Assembly: GCA_963691655.1 (NCBI GenBank)
Contig: OY829326.1
Span: 111,325,388 to 111,389,387 of the forward strand
Direction: 5' to 3'
Length of the DNA stretch: 64,000 nt
Origin: Toxonevra muliebris
Taxonomy: Eukaryota > Arthropoda > Insecta > Diptera > Pallopteridae
Shown: positions 43,100-53,513 of the stretch, one piece after another
How positions within the stretch are numbered: position 1 is the first letter of the stretch
How the letters are laid out: every line of letters begins with the position of its first letter
Program-made: the position numbers and the translations under genes
The notes under the pieces: model-generated
The model's database searches: none
The model's input: only the letters and a program-made list of their open reading frames with translations
Told to the model about the DNA's origin: nothing

Positions 43100-45840
43100 T
43101 TTCCCTTTTGTTAATTGCATTAAAGCATTTTTTTAACAATGGTTGAATTTAAATTCTATTTTCTTTTTTTGATAACGAATAAAATGAAGTATATAAAAAC
43201 TAGTTTTGTTTTTATATTTATGCCCTCTGCTTATTTTATCAAACAGAAGAAAATTGTTTCCTTTTGTGTCTGAGCTTCGCTTGGACCCAGTCTAACTTAA
43301 TAATTTTTAAAGTCGACTTATTGGGGTTGACAACAGATTTCGCTTAAGTGATATAGACATCTGAAATTCTTTTATGTGCAAGATAAATGTTTTTTCCATA
43401 CAAGATCCCAAACGCATTGTAAAACATTTTTTTAAATCACGCTTTTCGAAGTAGCGCATCCAGTTTTCGCAAATTTAATTTTTTTTTCATTCTGTTTAGT
43501 TTTTGGGACCCCATTTTCATATTCTACTGTATCAACGAAGATCTGAAATACTTTAGCAGAATAAGCCATCTAATATATAAGTTTATATAAATACATATTT
43601 TTAAATTTGGACATAATTTTTGCTTTCTCGATGGTCTTTAAAAGTTAAGTTTTATTTCTGTTTTTTTTATATGTTTTTTATTTAAAAATAAAATTATTTT
43701 AAGTTTTTTATTTTTCAATTCACATAATTATTTTGATCCATCCAACTTTTCAGCAATTAAAAATTATATTTCTAGCTAAAAATACTTTCCGATTTCATTT
43801 TAGCACAAGCAAACTGCATTCGAAATAAATCTATTTAGTACTGATATTTATAATATTTTTTTACATATATTTTTCATTTTAATTTTGTAGAAATTAAATT
43901 TTACCACATACTTATCGCAGCATGCAACACAGCAAACGTGGTTTTTGTTAATGTATACTAAAATGTGTGTGTTAAAAATTTGTAACTAAGATAAATTTGC
44001 ATAATAAATTTAAAACATTTTATTGTTGTATAAAAGCACTAACAATAACAATAACAACAACGAGATACAAAATATGCTACATATAAATCTTTAAAATATA
44101 CAAACAAGAAACAAAATATTGTGCAAGTTTTTAAGCTATCAACAACCAAAATTTTTATAAGTGGAAGTTGCAACCAAACAAAAGCAGCAAAGCACAACAT
44201 AACAAAGTTGCAACAATGGCGAAGAAGCACGTTTTATGCGGTTAAAAATGAGCGTCATAAAGAAGTTTTATTATGTTGTTGTTGTTGTTGTGGGCGTGCA
44301 TATGCGGCGGTGTGTGCGGTGGACGGATGTGTGAAAGATAAAATGAGCGATCTGCACGAAACATTTTCTAGATTCAGCTGTTTTTATACACGAGAAGAGA
44401 CAACAATGTCTAAATGGTTATTTACGAACAATGTACACAATATATGCAATAATTAAAATTTTTAACAACTTAATTACTATAATTATAATATTATATAGTT
44501 TCGGCAGCAGTTGTATATGTATTGTGTCTTGGATTGATAAAAGTCTGCAGCAGTGCTGTCGCTGTCACTGCAATTGAAGTTTTTCACTTCACTTTCAAGC
44601 CTGACTCTTCGTCATTTCCTCTTTCATAAAAACACTTTGATTTCTCAGTTTCAATGAAAAACTAAAATCGATAAAAAAAAATCTAAATATGCTCATCTCT
44701 GTAATATTCTCCGACTGTAGCCAGATCGGTGTGTTTGAATTTATATCCCCTATAAAAAGTAAAAAGATACCATTTAGCATATATCCTTTAATATATTCTA
44801 AGACTTTTTGTGTTTATTTTAATACCTTTGTAGCAACACTGATGACGCACTGTCATATAATTTATTAGAATTTGGTTGAAAATGAAGAGGTAGATGATTT
44901 AGAAGGCGAGTGGAGGATTTTTTTCTAAATGATTTTATGAAAAAACGGAACAGTTTCGAAGAATTCTGCCATTTTGTTTTTGGCTCGAAAAATTTCCTAA
45001 AACAAATTATTTACCCTCATTCAAAATATTTTGTCGGAGCCTTATTGTGTCTGCCACACGGTAGCGCTCCACCAAAAGTTTTTTTTTCGCAAGCTAAGCA
45101 CATAAAACCAGATAAATTTTGAAAATATGCCAATTTCTTATTCCGCAACAAAAACACTTCACTTTTTTATAAATCACTTCGATTTTTTAAGAATTTCACT
45201 TCACAAAAAAATTTCAAAACGACAGCCCTGGTCTGCAGTCTTAAAGTGATCTTTCAGTTCTTTAAATGTTTCGATGCTTACACTAGTTACCTTTTACGCA
45301 GCACTTTAAAACAATATTTGTATTATTATACAAACAACTGTTATTCTATTGAAAACATAAAAATAAAACTGCAATTCTTTGATTTCCTCTGCAGCACTCA
45401 TGCAACTATGTGCCAACAAAATTGATGATATAATTCACAAACTTTTTATGCCACAAAACTTTCTTTGCTTTTCACTGAAAAGTTGAATTCAAATTATACT
45501 ATAAATACAGGAAACTATCACAAAAACAAACTGAATTAGAAAAAAAAAAACAAAAGTAAATTTGAAAAAAACTTCAAAATGTTTTTCTTTTTCGTGCATA
45601 AATTATAAAATTCTTGAATTCAGTGTAAGCGAATTTTGAAAATGTGGAAAGTTTAAAAATACAAAAATATTTTTAAGTACACTTTATTTTGAACACGGAA
45701 GTTTGGTTGATACTGCAAATAGTTTGCTGCCAAAATTTCAAAAATTCTTATTACATATAAAAATGATTTGAGGAACTTACTAGTCAATAACAGTTCAATG
45801 ATTATTTTTATTTGATGGGGTCAGTGTGAAAGTCTTGTAA
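43100..45840. other. Gene-free AT-rich region
   Basis: No supported gene. The 111-codon frame at 44121-44456 (plus) runs through a TTG/TGT repeat (run of Cys codons at 44270-44292) and a GC-richer patch at 44290-44340; no domain is seen. No clear mobile element was found. Confidence 0.45.
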
Positions 45841-45846
45841 CCTTCT

Positions 45847-46302
45847 TTAAACCTCTCAGGACAATATGTACTTGCCGTGGTAAGAAAAAACCGATATCGT
45901 GGAGCCCCCAAATAGTAAAAAAAAAACTTTTCATGAATTTTAACCTGTCCAGGTTTAGCCGTACGCGAGGTATACAAATATGAACAAAAAAACTTTCAGG
46001 GAGCTTTAAAATACTCCGACTTACATAAAATGTGTCTCCATCGACAGAGGAAGGTTCTATCTATATAAGAAATTTGTTTTTTACACATTTTTTTATTATT
46101 TAGTATTTTTAGTAATGTTTTGAAATTAGGGTCCCTGGTTTCGACGGTAATGCTTCAATTGTAAAATTGTTATTTCAAACGATAGAGGAAAAAACAACAA
46201 AAACGTCAATATCAAAATAGTTTGGTTGGCATTTAAATCGAAGTCAGGAAAAATTTACAAATTCATGTACACATATGTGTACGAAAATCCTGAGAGGATT
46301 AA
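45847..46302. mobile_element. piggyBac-type MITE, family P copy 2 (complete)
   Basis: TTAA at 45847-45850 and 46299-46302 enclose inverted ends ACCTCTCAGGACAATATGTA and, complemented, TCCTCTCAGGATTTTCGTAC. 456 bp, non-coding. Shares most of its right 350 bases with 31424-31722. Confidence 0.75.
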
Positions 46303-46500
46303 TGACACACAGTAATTTTTTATTCAGCAACTTGCAAGTGCAATGAAGGGATAGAAAGCATTGCTCTCAATTTAAAAATATACGTTAGTGACGTAGGAAA
46401 ACTGAGCGATACCTCGTTTATGCGCATGAAAGTTATTTGAGTAGCTTTCAATGGTTCCATACAATTTTATTGGTTCGTGCAAGAGGTAGCCTAAGCAAAT

Positions 46501-47437
46501 CGTCGCCTAAGAATCGATATGGCGTATGTGTATCAGTGATGAAAAAGTAGGTACAATTGTACCTTTTTCCGATTTTTTCAAGTTACAAGGTATATTAGGT
46601 ACAATTGGCATATTTTAGGTACAATTTGTCATTGGCCAAAATAAATTTAACAATTAATTACAAAAAAAAAAAAAAAAAATATATATATTTTTTAATACTA
46701 CTACATAAATTTAACTTGCCTGTACTGTATTGCTTGACTCCAAAGCTCATAGTTCTGATATTGCTGTTTATACGAGGAAAAATATTGCAAAAATAATGTT
46801 CTGAATCGAATAAAGTTTATTGGTGCCGAAAGAGGGTCAACATCATAACAAGATTTTTGAAATTTAGCAAAAATGTTATGAAATGCAAACTTCTTATTAC
46901 TTTGATCCTACTAATAGATATTATCCGATTTCAAAAATTATTTTTGCATTATGTATTTTTCCTTTTATAAACAGTAAAGCTATGAGCTTTGAAACAAATC
47001 TTGACTTGAAGTTTTTTAAAAATTTAAAATTATAATCAAAATTCCGGAACTTTCATGAGCAATATGCGGCCTTTCTTGTTCCACTTGTTTTCATCTAGAT
47101 GACGAAAAACTTTTCTTCCCTCTTAGTTTTTGATTTGCCGTGCCGTAAAATGTTATTTTTTACAATCAATTTGTGCTGCAATGATTTAACTAATTTGATG
47201 TAAATAAGCCAATTTATGGAATTTAAATGTTATATGGATAAATCAATGAGAATGAATTACAATAGTTATATAACGAGTATTGTTTTCATGTTTTGTTAAC
47301 TTTTAAACGAAAATTAAATTTCTTACAAAAACGATAAACCAATGAAGTATACTATTTTAGATACATTCATGCTTATTTAAGTACAACTTTTTGGTCAATT
47401 AGGTACACCTATACACCAAATCAATTTTCAGGCGACG
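46501..47437. mobile_element. Hairpin element family H copy 3, with internal insertion
   Basis: Arms CGTCGCCTAAGAATCGATAT (46501) and CCAAATCAATTTTCAGGCGA (47416) are the same inverted pair as at 10078 and 10867, but here about 0.9 kb apart. The insert starts with CAGTGATGAAAAAGTAGGTA and has repeated TAGGTACAATT motifs at 46547, 46597, 46616 and, degenerate, near 47383-47408. Confidence 0.55.
46790..47150 (+). repeat. Fragment of long-TIR family T
   Basis: Follows the 17330-17700 interior: GAATCG.ATAA..TTTATTGG, GAAATTTAG.AAAAATTGTT-like, and TTGTTCCACTTGTTTTCATC with GATGACGAAAAACTT near the right. Diverged; ends unclear. It lies inside the insert of the hairpin element. Confidence 0.5.
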
Positions 47438-47585
47438 TGTACGGTGTACGGGTTCCTTTGCTTTACAGCAATATTTTGCTATGTTTTCATTATTTGATTT
47501 GCTCATTTCTATTCAACTGCTACATTGAGAATATCAAAACAGAGCAAAAGCGTTTCAGAATAAAAGTTAGAGTAAATTATACTGG

Positions 47586-49500
47586 TTATAAATTGCACTT
47601 GTGAGACCTATTGTCACATATACCTCCGTAGTATGGTGGAGAAGAACTTTGGTTAATACCATAGCAACCTCTATGACCAAGCTTCAGAGAAGTGTGTGTC
47701 TGAGTATCAATGGTGCAATGTGTACAACATTTGATATGCTCTCAATGCTTCCTCTGGATCTTCAAATCCGTAATGAGGCGATGAAAGCGGCTTACAGACT
47801 TCAGTTAAACGGAGTATAGCATGACAAAGTGGATACGGGACACAGTCAGTTATACCAGAAGTTGTCAGAAGAATGCCCACTATTCTCGATCGACATGTGC
47901 AATCGTACGCCTTGTACCCGCTTCGGAAGAAGATATGATGTCTGGTTCCTGAAACAAAATAATGGTTATGTCCAGAGGTCGTACTTCGGGGTCTACGTCA
48001 TGTCTTTCATACTGACGGATCCATAACTTCAACACGCAAAGAAAAAATTTGTTTCTCAGAAACGAAATTTTCACTAAACGAACTTCGTTCATGGAATGTT
48101 TTTATGATGAGCGAGCATTTATTTATCATAAACGATTGTATTCGGTTGCCATGAACGAAGATTTATTCATCATAAACGGTTCAATTCTTTTACGATGAAC
48201 TAAAAACGTTTGCAATAAAATGCAAGAGAAATTAACATAAAATTATATAATATTATTACAATTTTTGTATTATTTATTTCACACACTTTTATTTGTTTTT
48301 TATAAACACCACGCACTTTTTTATAGACAAAAAGAAATATGATGAAATAATTTCAATGCACAATCAAAATTCTTCAATAATGCGCTGACAAATGATACTT
48401 CCCGTTATGTTGTGTGGAGTTTGAATGTAAGCGTCGCTGCTGCTTCTTTTTGCGACGAGAGCGAGATGAGAGGAAAACGAAAATAAAAAGAGAGGAGAGT
48501 TGTGGACTTTCGTTTAACAGAAACGTTTTTTTCATTTGCCAGAAAAGAAAATTGCCTTAATTTTATCGTGAACGAATTTTCGTTCATCATAAAATGGTTA
48601 ATCTTTTGCAGAAAACGGTTTTGGTTTCTGCAAACACGGCAACGTTCCTCAGAAATGTTTTTGTTCAGCGTAAAAGTAATATATTCTCCACAAACGGGCG
48701 ATAAACTTTTTTTTCTTTAATGAATAAACCAAATACTCTTTTGTCACTGAACAGTTGGCGACCGTCTTCCTAACAGAGATTTTTGCTATCCTCGATGTGG
48801 CATGCTGGATAATTAAGAAAAAATTGGAAGTGTTTAGATGTCTATAGCGATAGCCAGGCTGCAGTGAAGACCCTTGTTAACCAATTTAGCTCACCGAAAT
48901 TGGTTATCGAGTGTAAGACAAAACTAAATAGAGTTGCAAAACACAACCAGCTATGTCTTATATGGGTTTCAAGACACAGTGGTATTACAGGTTATGAATT
49001 GGCCGACAAACTAGCCAACGAAAGCTCTGTGAAGGTTGTATCAACGACTTCGTGGGTTCCAGTTATTGAAGAAAATGGTCCGAGCTTGACTCCTGCAGAA
49101 TTGCAAAGTGCTTCGTGAAACAAACCAACAGGAATTTAACGGAATTTGTTTTGAAACTGAGAAGAAAGAATCTGAGATTACTGCAGTAGGTATCATTTCT
49201 GGTGTCATAACACATGTGGTCAGCACATGATCAAAATGGGTGTCATCACCAATCCGACCAGCCAAGCTTATCTTGCGGTCATCGATGCTACTGAGCATAA
49301 CCAGATTAAGGCTACTATTCCTCTTCCTGCACTCTTAAAGTTCACCAGTGCAGCAAAGAAGTTCAATGCTGAGAGACCCTAGACTTTCCTTCTTCCCATT
49401 TATCCCCTCATCACATACCTTTCCGGTCTTTCTACTTTCTTCTACTGGCACTATTTTGTGTATAAGACTATGTAATATAGTTTAGTCCAGCCATCCGTCA
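47586..49500 (+). pseudogene. RNase H-bearing LINE (family L) 3' half
   Basis: ALVRPIVTYTSVVWWRR (from 47599) is the RT C-terminal motif Y(G/A)..VWW. LQRSVCLSINGAMCTT and MLPLDLQIRNEA follow, then SFILTDP at 48005-48027, the start of RNase H (TDGS decayed to TDP). A 690-bp TIR element interrupts, after which RNase H resumes: VYSDSQAAVKTLVNQF (48839-48886), LIWVSRHSGITGYELADKLA (48958-49017), then the tail AE.QSAS and MGVITNPT. Stops break it. 3' relatives lie at 52700-53510 and 57450-57662. Confidence 0.8.
48033..48722. mobile_element. 690-bp TIR element inserted in LINE RNase H
   Basis: Ends CACGCAAAGAAAAAATTTGT and, complemented, CATTAAAGAAAAAAAAGTTT. Subterminal regions hold degenerate arrays of TTCATCATAAACG/TTCGTTCATCATAAA type in inverse orientation (48070-48200 and 48560-48700). 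No transposase. Splits the RNase H of the surrounding LINE, so it is younger than that LINE. Confidence 0.65.
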
Positions 49501-52030
49501 ATCTAATTTAATCTAAAGCCACCATAAGAGTTTGTCACAATGTCATGACCCGCAATAAAAATATGTTCTGCATACAATATATGACTTTTTAATTTTTTTT
49601 TTTATTGACGACTTGATGGAAGTAAAGAGAAACATATACTTAGAAATGCCATATTTTAAAATGATGTTAAATTTATTTTAAAATTATAAAACAGGTCTTC
49701 AAAATTCCTCAATGAAATTGCTGACAATGAATTTGAATCAGCCTAAGGAATCGGATTAATTTTGCACTTTTGTGTTTGAATATCTCAAAATGCAGCAACC
49801 AAATTGAGATTCAGCGTCCTGCTTTAAGCTTTGATTGATTCATAAGTTTGGAAAGCGCAGGCTATTGGAATATTATTATTTCTGGTTACTCTCATGTTAA
49901 CGAATATAAATAAAACTAGCGAGCCTGAAATACTTTACTTCTTTTTGTTTACTAATATCACCAAAATATCTAAATTATCACATTAAATTATCCAATTTTT
50001 TATAAACTTAAACACACACGAAAATCGATTGAATTTATATTTCTGCAAGAATAAATTTTATGACTGCGCTTTTCAATTTTCAAAATTTATTGAGCATAGC
50101 TATACTGTAGTAGTAAGAGAAAATACAATTGAAGTTTTTATAAAAGATTTTTAGTTGATTCAACTCCTGCTCATTCACTGTAACATTATTTTAGTGTATA
50201 TAGTAAGTGAGAGAAACTCCTTTCAAATTACTGTTTTATTGCTATTTTTATTCATTTCAGAGAGTTTTATTATCATGTTGGGTATGTAAGCACTAGCATA
50301 GTACTAAGGTGTTGTGTGTTTTATATTTTATGTCAGTAGAAAATTATGCCACACTCCCAACAATTTAATTTAATTTTTTATAAAGTGATTGGAAATTATA
50401 TCTACACAAATGATTACTATGAACCATTATCTAGATCGAAAATGGATCACATTTATTTCAGAAAATGTTCTTTATACTAAAAGTTAAAAATATATGAAAA
50501 AAGATAATTATTTTTCACAAAAATATTTACAAATTTGTTAACATTTCAGCATTTATACAACCATTATTTGTTTTTGTTTGCTGTTTTTTTTATACGCTTT
50601 CCCTTTGTATCTGCTAATTATGTAATTTTCACATTCGATTGGCCAAAACTCATTATTGCACAATTTTAACCTTTTCTGTTACGCATAAATAAGTATATAA
50701 TTTCCCATTTTCGCCTGCTGTTTTAAATAATTCAAAGTTAATGGAAAATAAATCGAAAATGTTTGCAGTACAATATCTCATGCACGGATGTGTGGAGAGC
50801 ATTTACTGATTAACGATAATCAAATATACCTTCAACGGCATGACCACCACCATCAGCACTACCACAACCAATGCCACGAACTCACCCAACTTCAATTTAA
50901 CACAACGTAATAGTGTGGCAGCACTGAACGCAAGTAATTAGTGCCAGCGTTAAAAACCGCATACGTTAATGAGCTTTGTGTTGTGCTGCAAAACTTTTGC
51001 GTTGCATAAATAATAGCAATAATATACTAAAATACATAAATGCAATAGTGCATACTTCCTCTTAATTGTTATTTGAGTTTTCAATTAAAAAAATTTTACT
51101 TATTTGCCTTAAGTTAAATAATAAATTTCTCAAATGTTCTGTGAAGATTCTAGATCTTGATCTTAGCACAATAGTTTAGACAAAAAATAAATGCTTTTCA
51201 ATTTTGAATTACCATATTTCTAATAAAAATTATATTAATTAAATTGTTAATTACATTTACATTATAATTTTATTTTGTAAAACATTCAAATTCTTTATTT
51301 CATTGTGTTAACTTGACAGCTTGTCATTCATTTTATTTATATTGTATTTTTACAGTATCTACCTGCATATGCTGTAACTACCTTATTCTCACTTTTTCCC
51401 TTTGATTCCATTTTATTATCATTGAGAATGTTACTCAAACGCTTACAAAGTACATTCAAAACTCGCAATGTCTCTGCTGGCGTCATTTTCCCATTGACTT
51501 TTTGTTGATTTTTCATTTGTCAGGCGAGCTGGTGTTTGCTTTTGTTGGTGCTGTCGTCAATATTCTTTGTTTTCTGTTTTTGTTGTTTCCTTTTATCATT
51601 TCTCGGTTTTAACATTTCGACAGCTTTTCAAAAACTTTTGAATGGCAGTTGAATGAAAACAATCGATGCTTTTAAGATGCCAAGTTATCATCATCATATT
51701 TGCTACAGCTCCTCCTTCCTTCATCTGTATAAACTTTGATTCATACTCGACATATTACGCACAATTCCATTTTTTGTTTTTTGTATTTCTGAGTTAAAAG
51801 TTTTAAGTTATTTTCTTCAATAAAAAGTAAGTAGCATTTAAAATTAAATACTTAAAGTAAATATATAAATAGCATATAAATATGTTTTTCTATTTTATAT
51901 GAAAAAATTATCAGTTCAGTGAATTTCAGGGACCAAATAATGAAATGTGGATTTATTTTTACATCCGGTGGCATATAATTTATAATTAAAACTTTCTTTT
52001 ATTTTTTTAATTGCAAAAAGGTTAAATTTG
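49500..52030. other. Gene-poor AT-rich region
   Basis: No mobile element recognised. A speculative exon lies at 50840. The stretch 51420-51720 shares short blocks with 15100-15400. The rest has no supported feature. Confidence 0.45.
50840..50933 (+). CDS. Speculative first coding exon
   Basis: ATG at 50840 opens 31 codons rich in Thr, Asn and Ser, including N-glycosylation sequons (NAT, NLT), before a GTAATT donor-like site at 50934. The patch is distinctly GC-richer than its flanks and the codons are varied rather than repeat-driven. Such a sequence would fit the extracellular N-terminus of a receptor, but no partner exon is visible and no homology is recognised. Confidence 0.2.
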
Positions 52031-52690
52031 CTGCATGAATGGGACTGAAATTCACTTCACTGGTATAAACACATGCGCAACTTTTTTCAAACATGCCATA
52101 TTAAAAAGAAAAGAATAGAGGTTAAGTATATGTAAAGATAACAGTTCATGCCCTTTTTTTGATGTTGGCTGGAAAGGAATTTTTACTTTTTCCATGAAAC
52201 GAACGTTAAACTTGGACATTTTCAGGGAACAAGATTTTGCCTCCATATAAAAAAAAGAAAGTTTTTTGTCTGCTAGTTCTCGATACTTTGATTTCTTCAC
52301 TTTTCTTAGTGATCCGAACATTATCGCAAACGAGTTACAGAATCAGATTACTGATCATTTCAATATTTTCTGTTTCATTATATTATCCAGAATCTTGAAG
52401 GCAATGACCAAAGCGCTACCGAGTAAGCTTCAAAAAAATTTTTTCGAAACTGAACCCGATTTATGCTTGGGAGTTTTCTAGGTCACTGATAACGCATCTG
52501 AAATTAGGTTTCTAAACAACAAAATGGCGGTTTCAAAATGATTTTCACATTCTGAAATCAGATGTTGGGAAAAAGTCGTATTACCAAAATAAGCACAAAC
52601 TTCCACTACTTATATACATTTCAATTAAATTTTGGAGGTGGAGCTATGCGGAACGCATAACTTATTGATAAAGGGGTTTTCAGTAACTAT
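52030..52690. other. Gene-free region
   Basis: Overlapping short frames on both strands (52052-52321 minus, 52266-52481 plus) without domains. Nothing recognisable. Confidence 0.45.
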
Positions 52691-52699
52691 TTCCGAACT

Positions 52700-53510
52700 T
52701 TGACAGCTTATTGGTCTGACGTCTCAGGTAGCAGCATTGTTATTCTTCGACGTTTGTGCTGTGTCATAGAGTTAGAGTTGAAGGTGGGCTGGACTAAACC
52801 AAAGCACTTAGTCACAGAGACCATTGTACTATACCCAAAATAGAGCCAGTAGAAGAAAGTAGAAAGACAAGAAAGATACGTAAGGGGGTAAATATGAAGA
52901 AGAAACGTCTTGGGTCTCTCAACCTTGATCTCCTTTGTTTCACTGATGAATCTTAGAAGCTCAGGAAGAGGGAGAATAAAGGCATTACTTATACACAAAA
53001 CATCACCACCCAACAGCCTGACTCTGATTCTCGTGAATTCCGGACAGCTACAAGGATAATGCTCCGTAGTGTCGTTGTCCTCAAGACACGATTGGCAGGT
53101 TGGATCGGTTATGACGCCCATGTTTGTCAAGTGCTGACCACATGTGTTATGCCCAGTAACCTCAGGTCCTTTTTTCTTAGTTTCAGAAGAAAATCCGCTG
53201 ATTTCTTGTTAAGTTGTGCTCACGAAGCACTTTGCGGGAGGAGGAAGGGAGTCCGCCACGAAGCATCATAGATAGAGTAAGCCCCCTTGGGGCATCCTTT
53301 TTCAACCTTGACCATGACACTGTCTTCGTCCCCCTCCCCCCCGTGATAAGCAGCTATTTGGATAGCATGGCATGAATCCATCAAATGACAATTTCCAAAC
53401 CTCTCGATTCCTCGTCATGCAGAAGAAACTGGGCTTTCTGTGACCTCAATTTGGCCTCAGTTGGATGGGGAATAACCACAATGAAAGCTAACTAAAAGAA
53501 TATGACAAAA
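52700..53510 (-). pseudogene. LINE family L, ORF2 C-terminus
   Basis: The minus strand reads KGAYSIYDASWRTPFLPP, QLNKKSADFLLKLRKKDLRL, then MGVITDPTCQSCLEDNDTTE followed by HYPCSCPEFTRIR and LGGDVLCISN. This is a CX2C...H...C zinc-knuckle-like tail common at the end of RNase H LINEs. The last frame, 53130-52708, is open for 140 codons. The MULE at 53514 begins just upstream (minus-strand sense). Confidence 0.8.
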
Positions 53511-53513
53511 AAT

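Noticed and set aside
44121..44456. 111-codon plus-strand frame as a Cys-rich protein
   Set aside because: The Cys run comes from a TGT/TTG simple repeat and the rest shows no signal peptide or cysteine framework.
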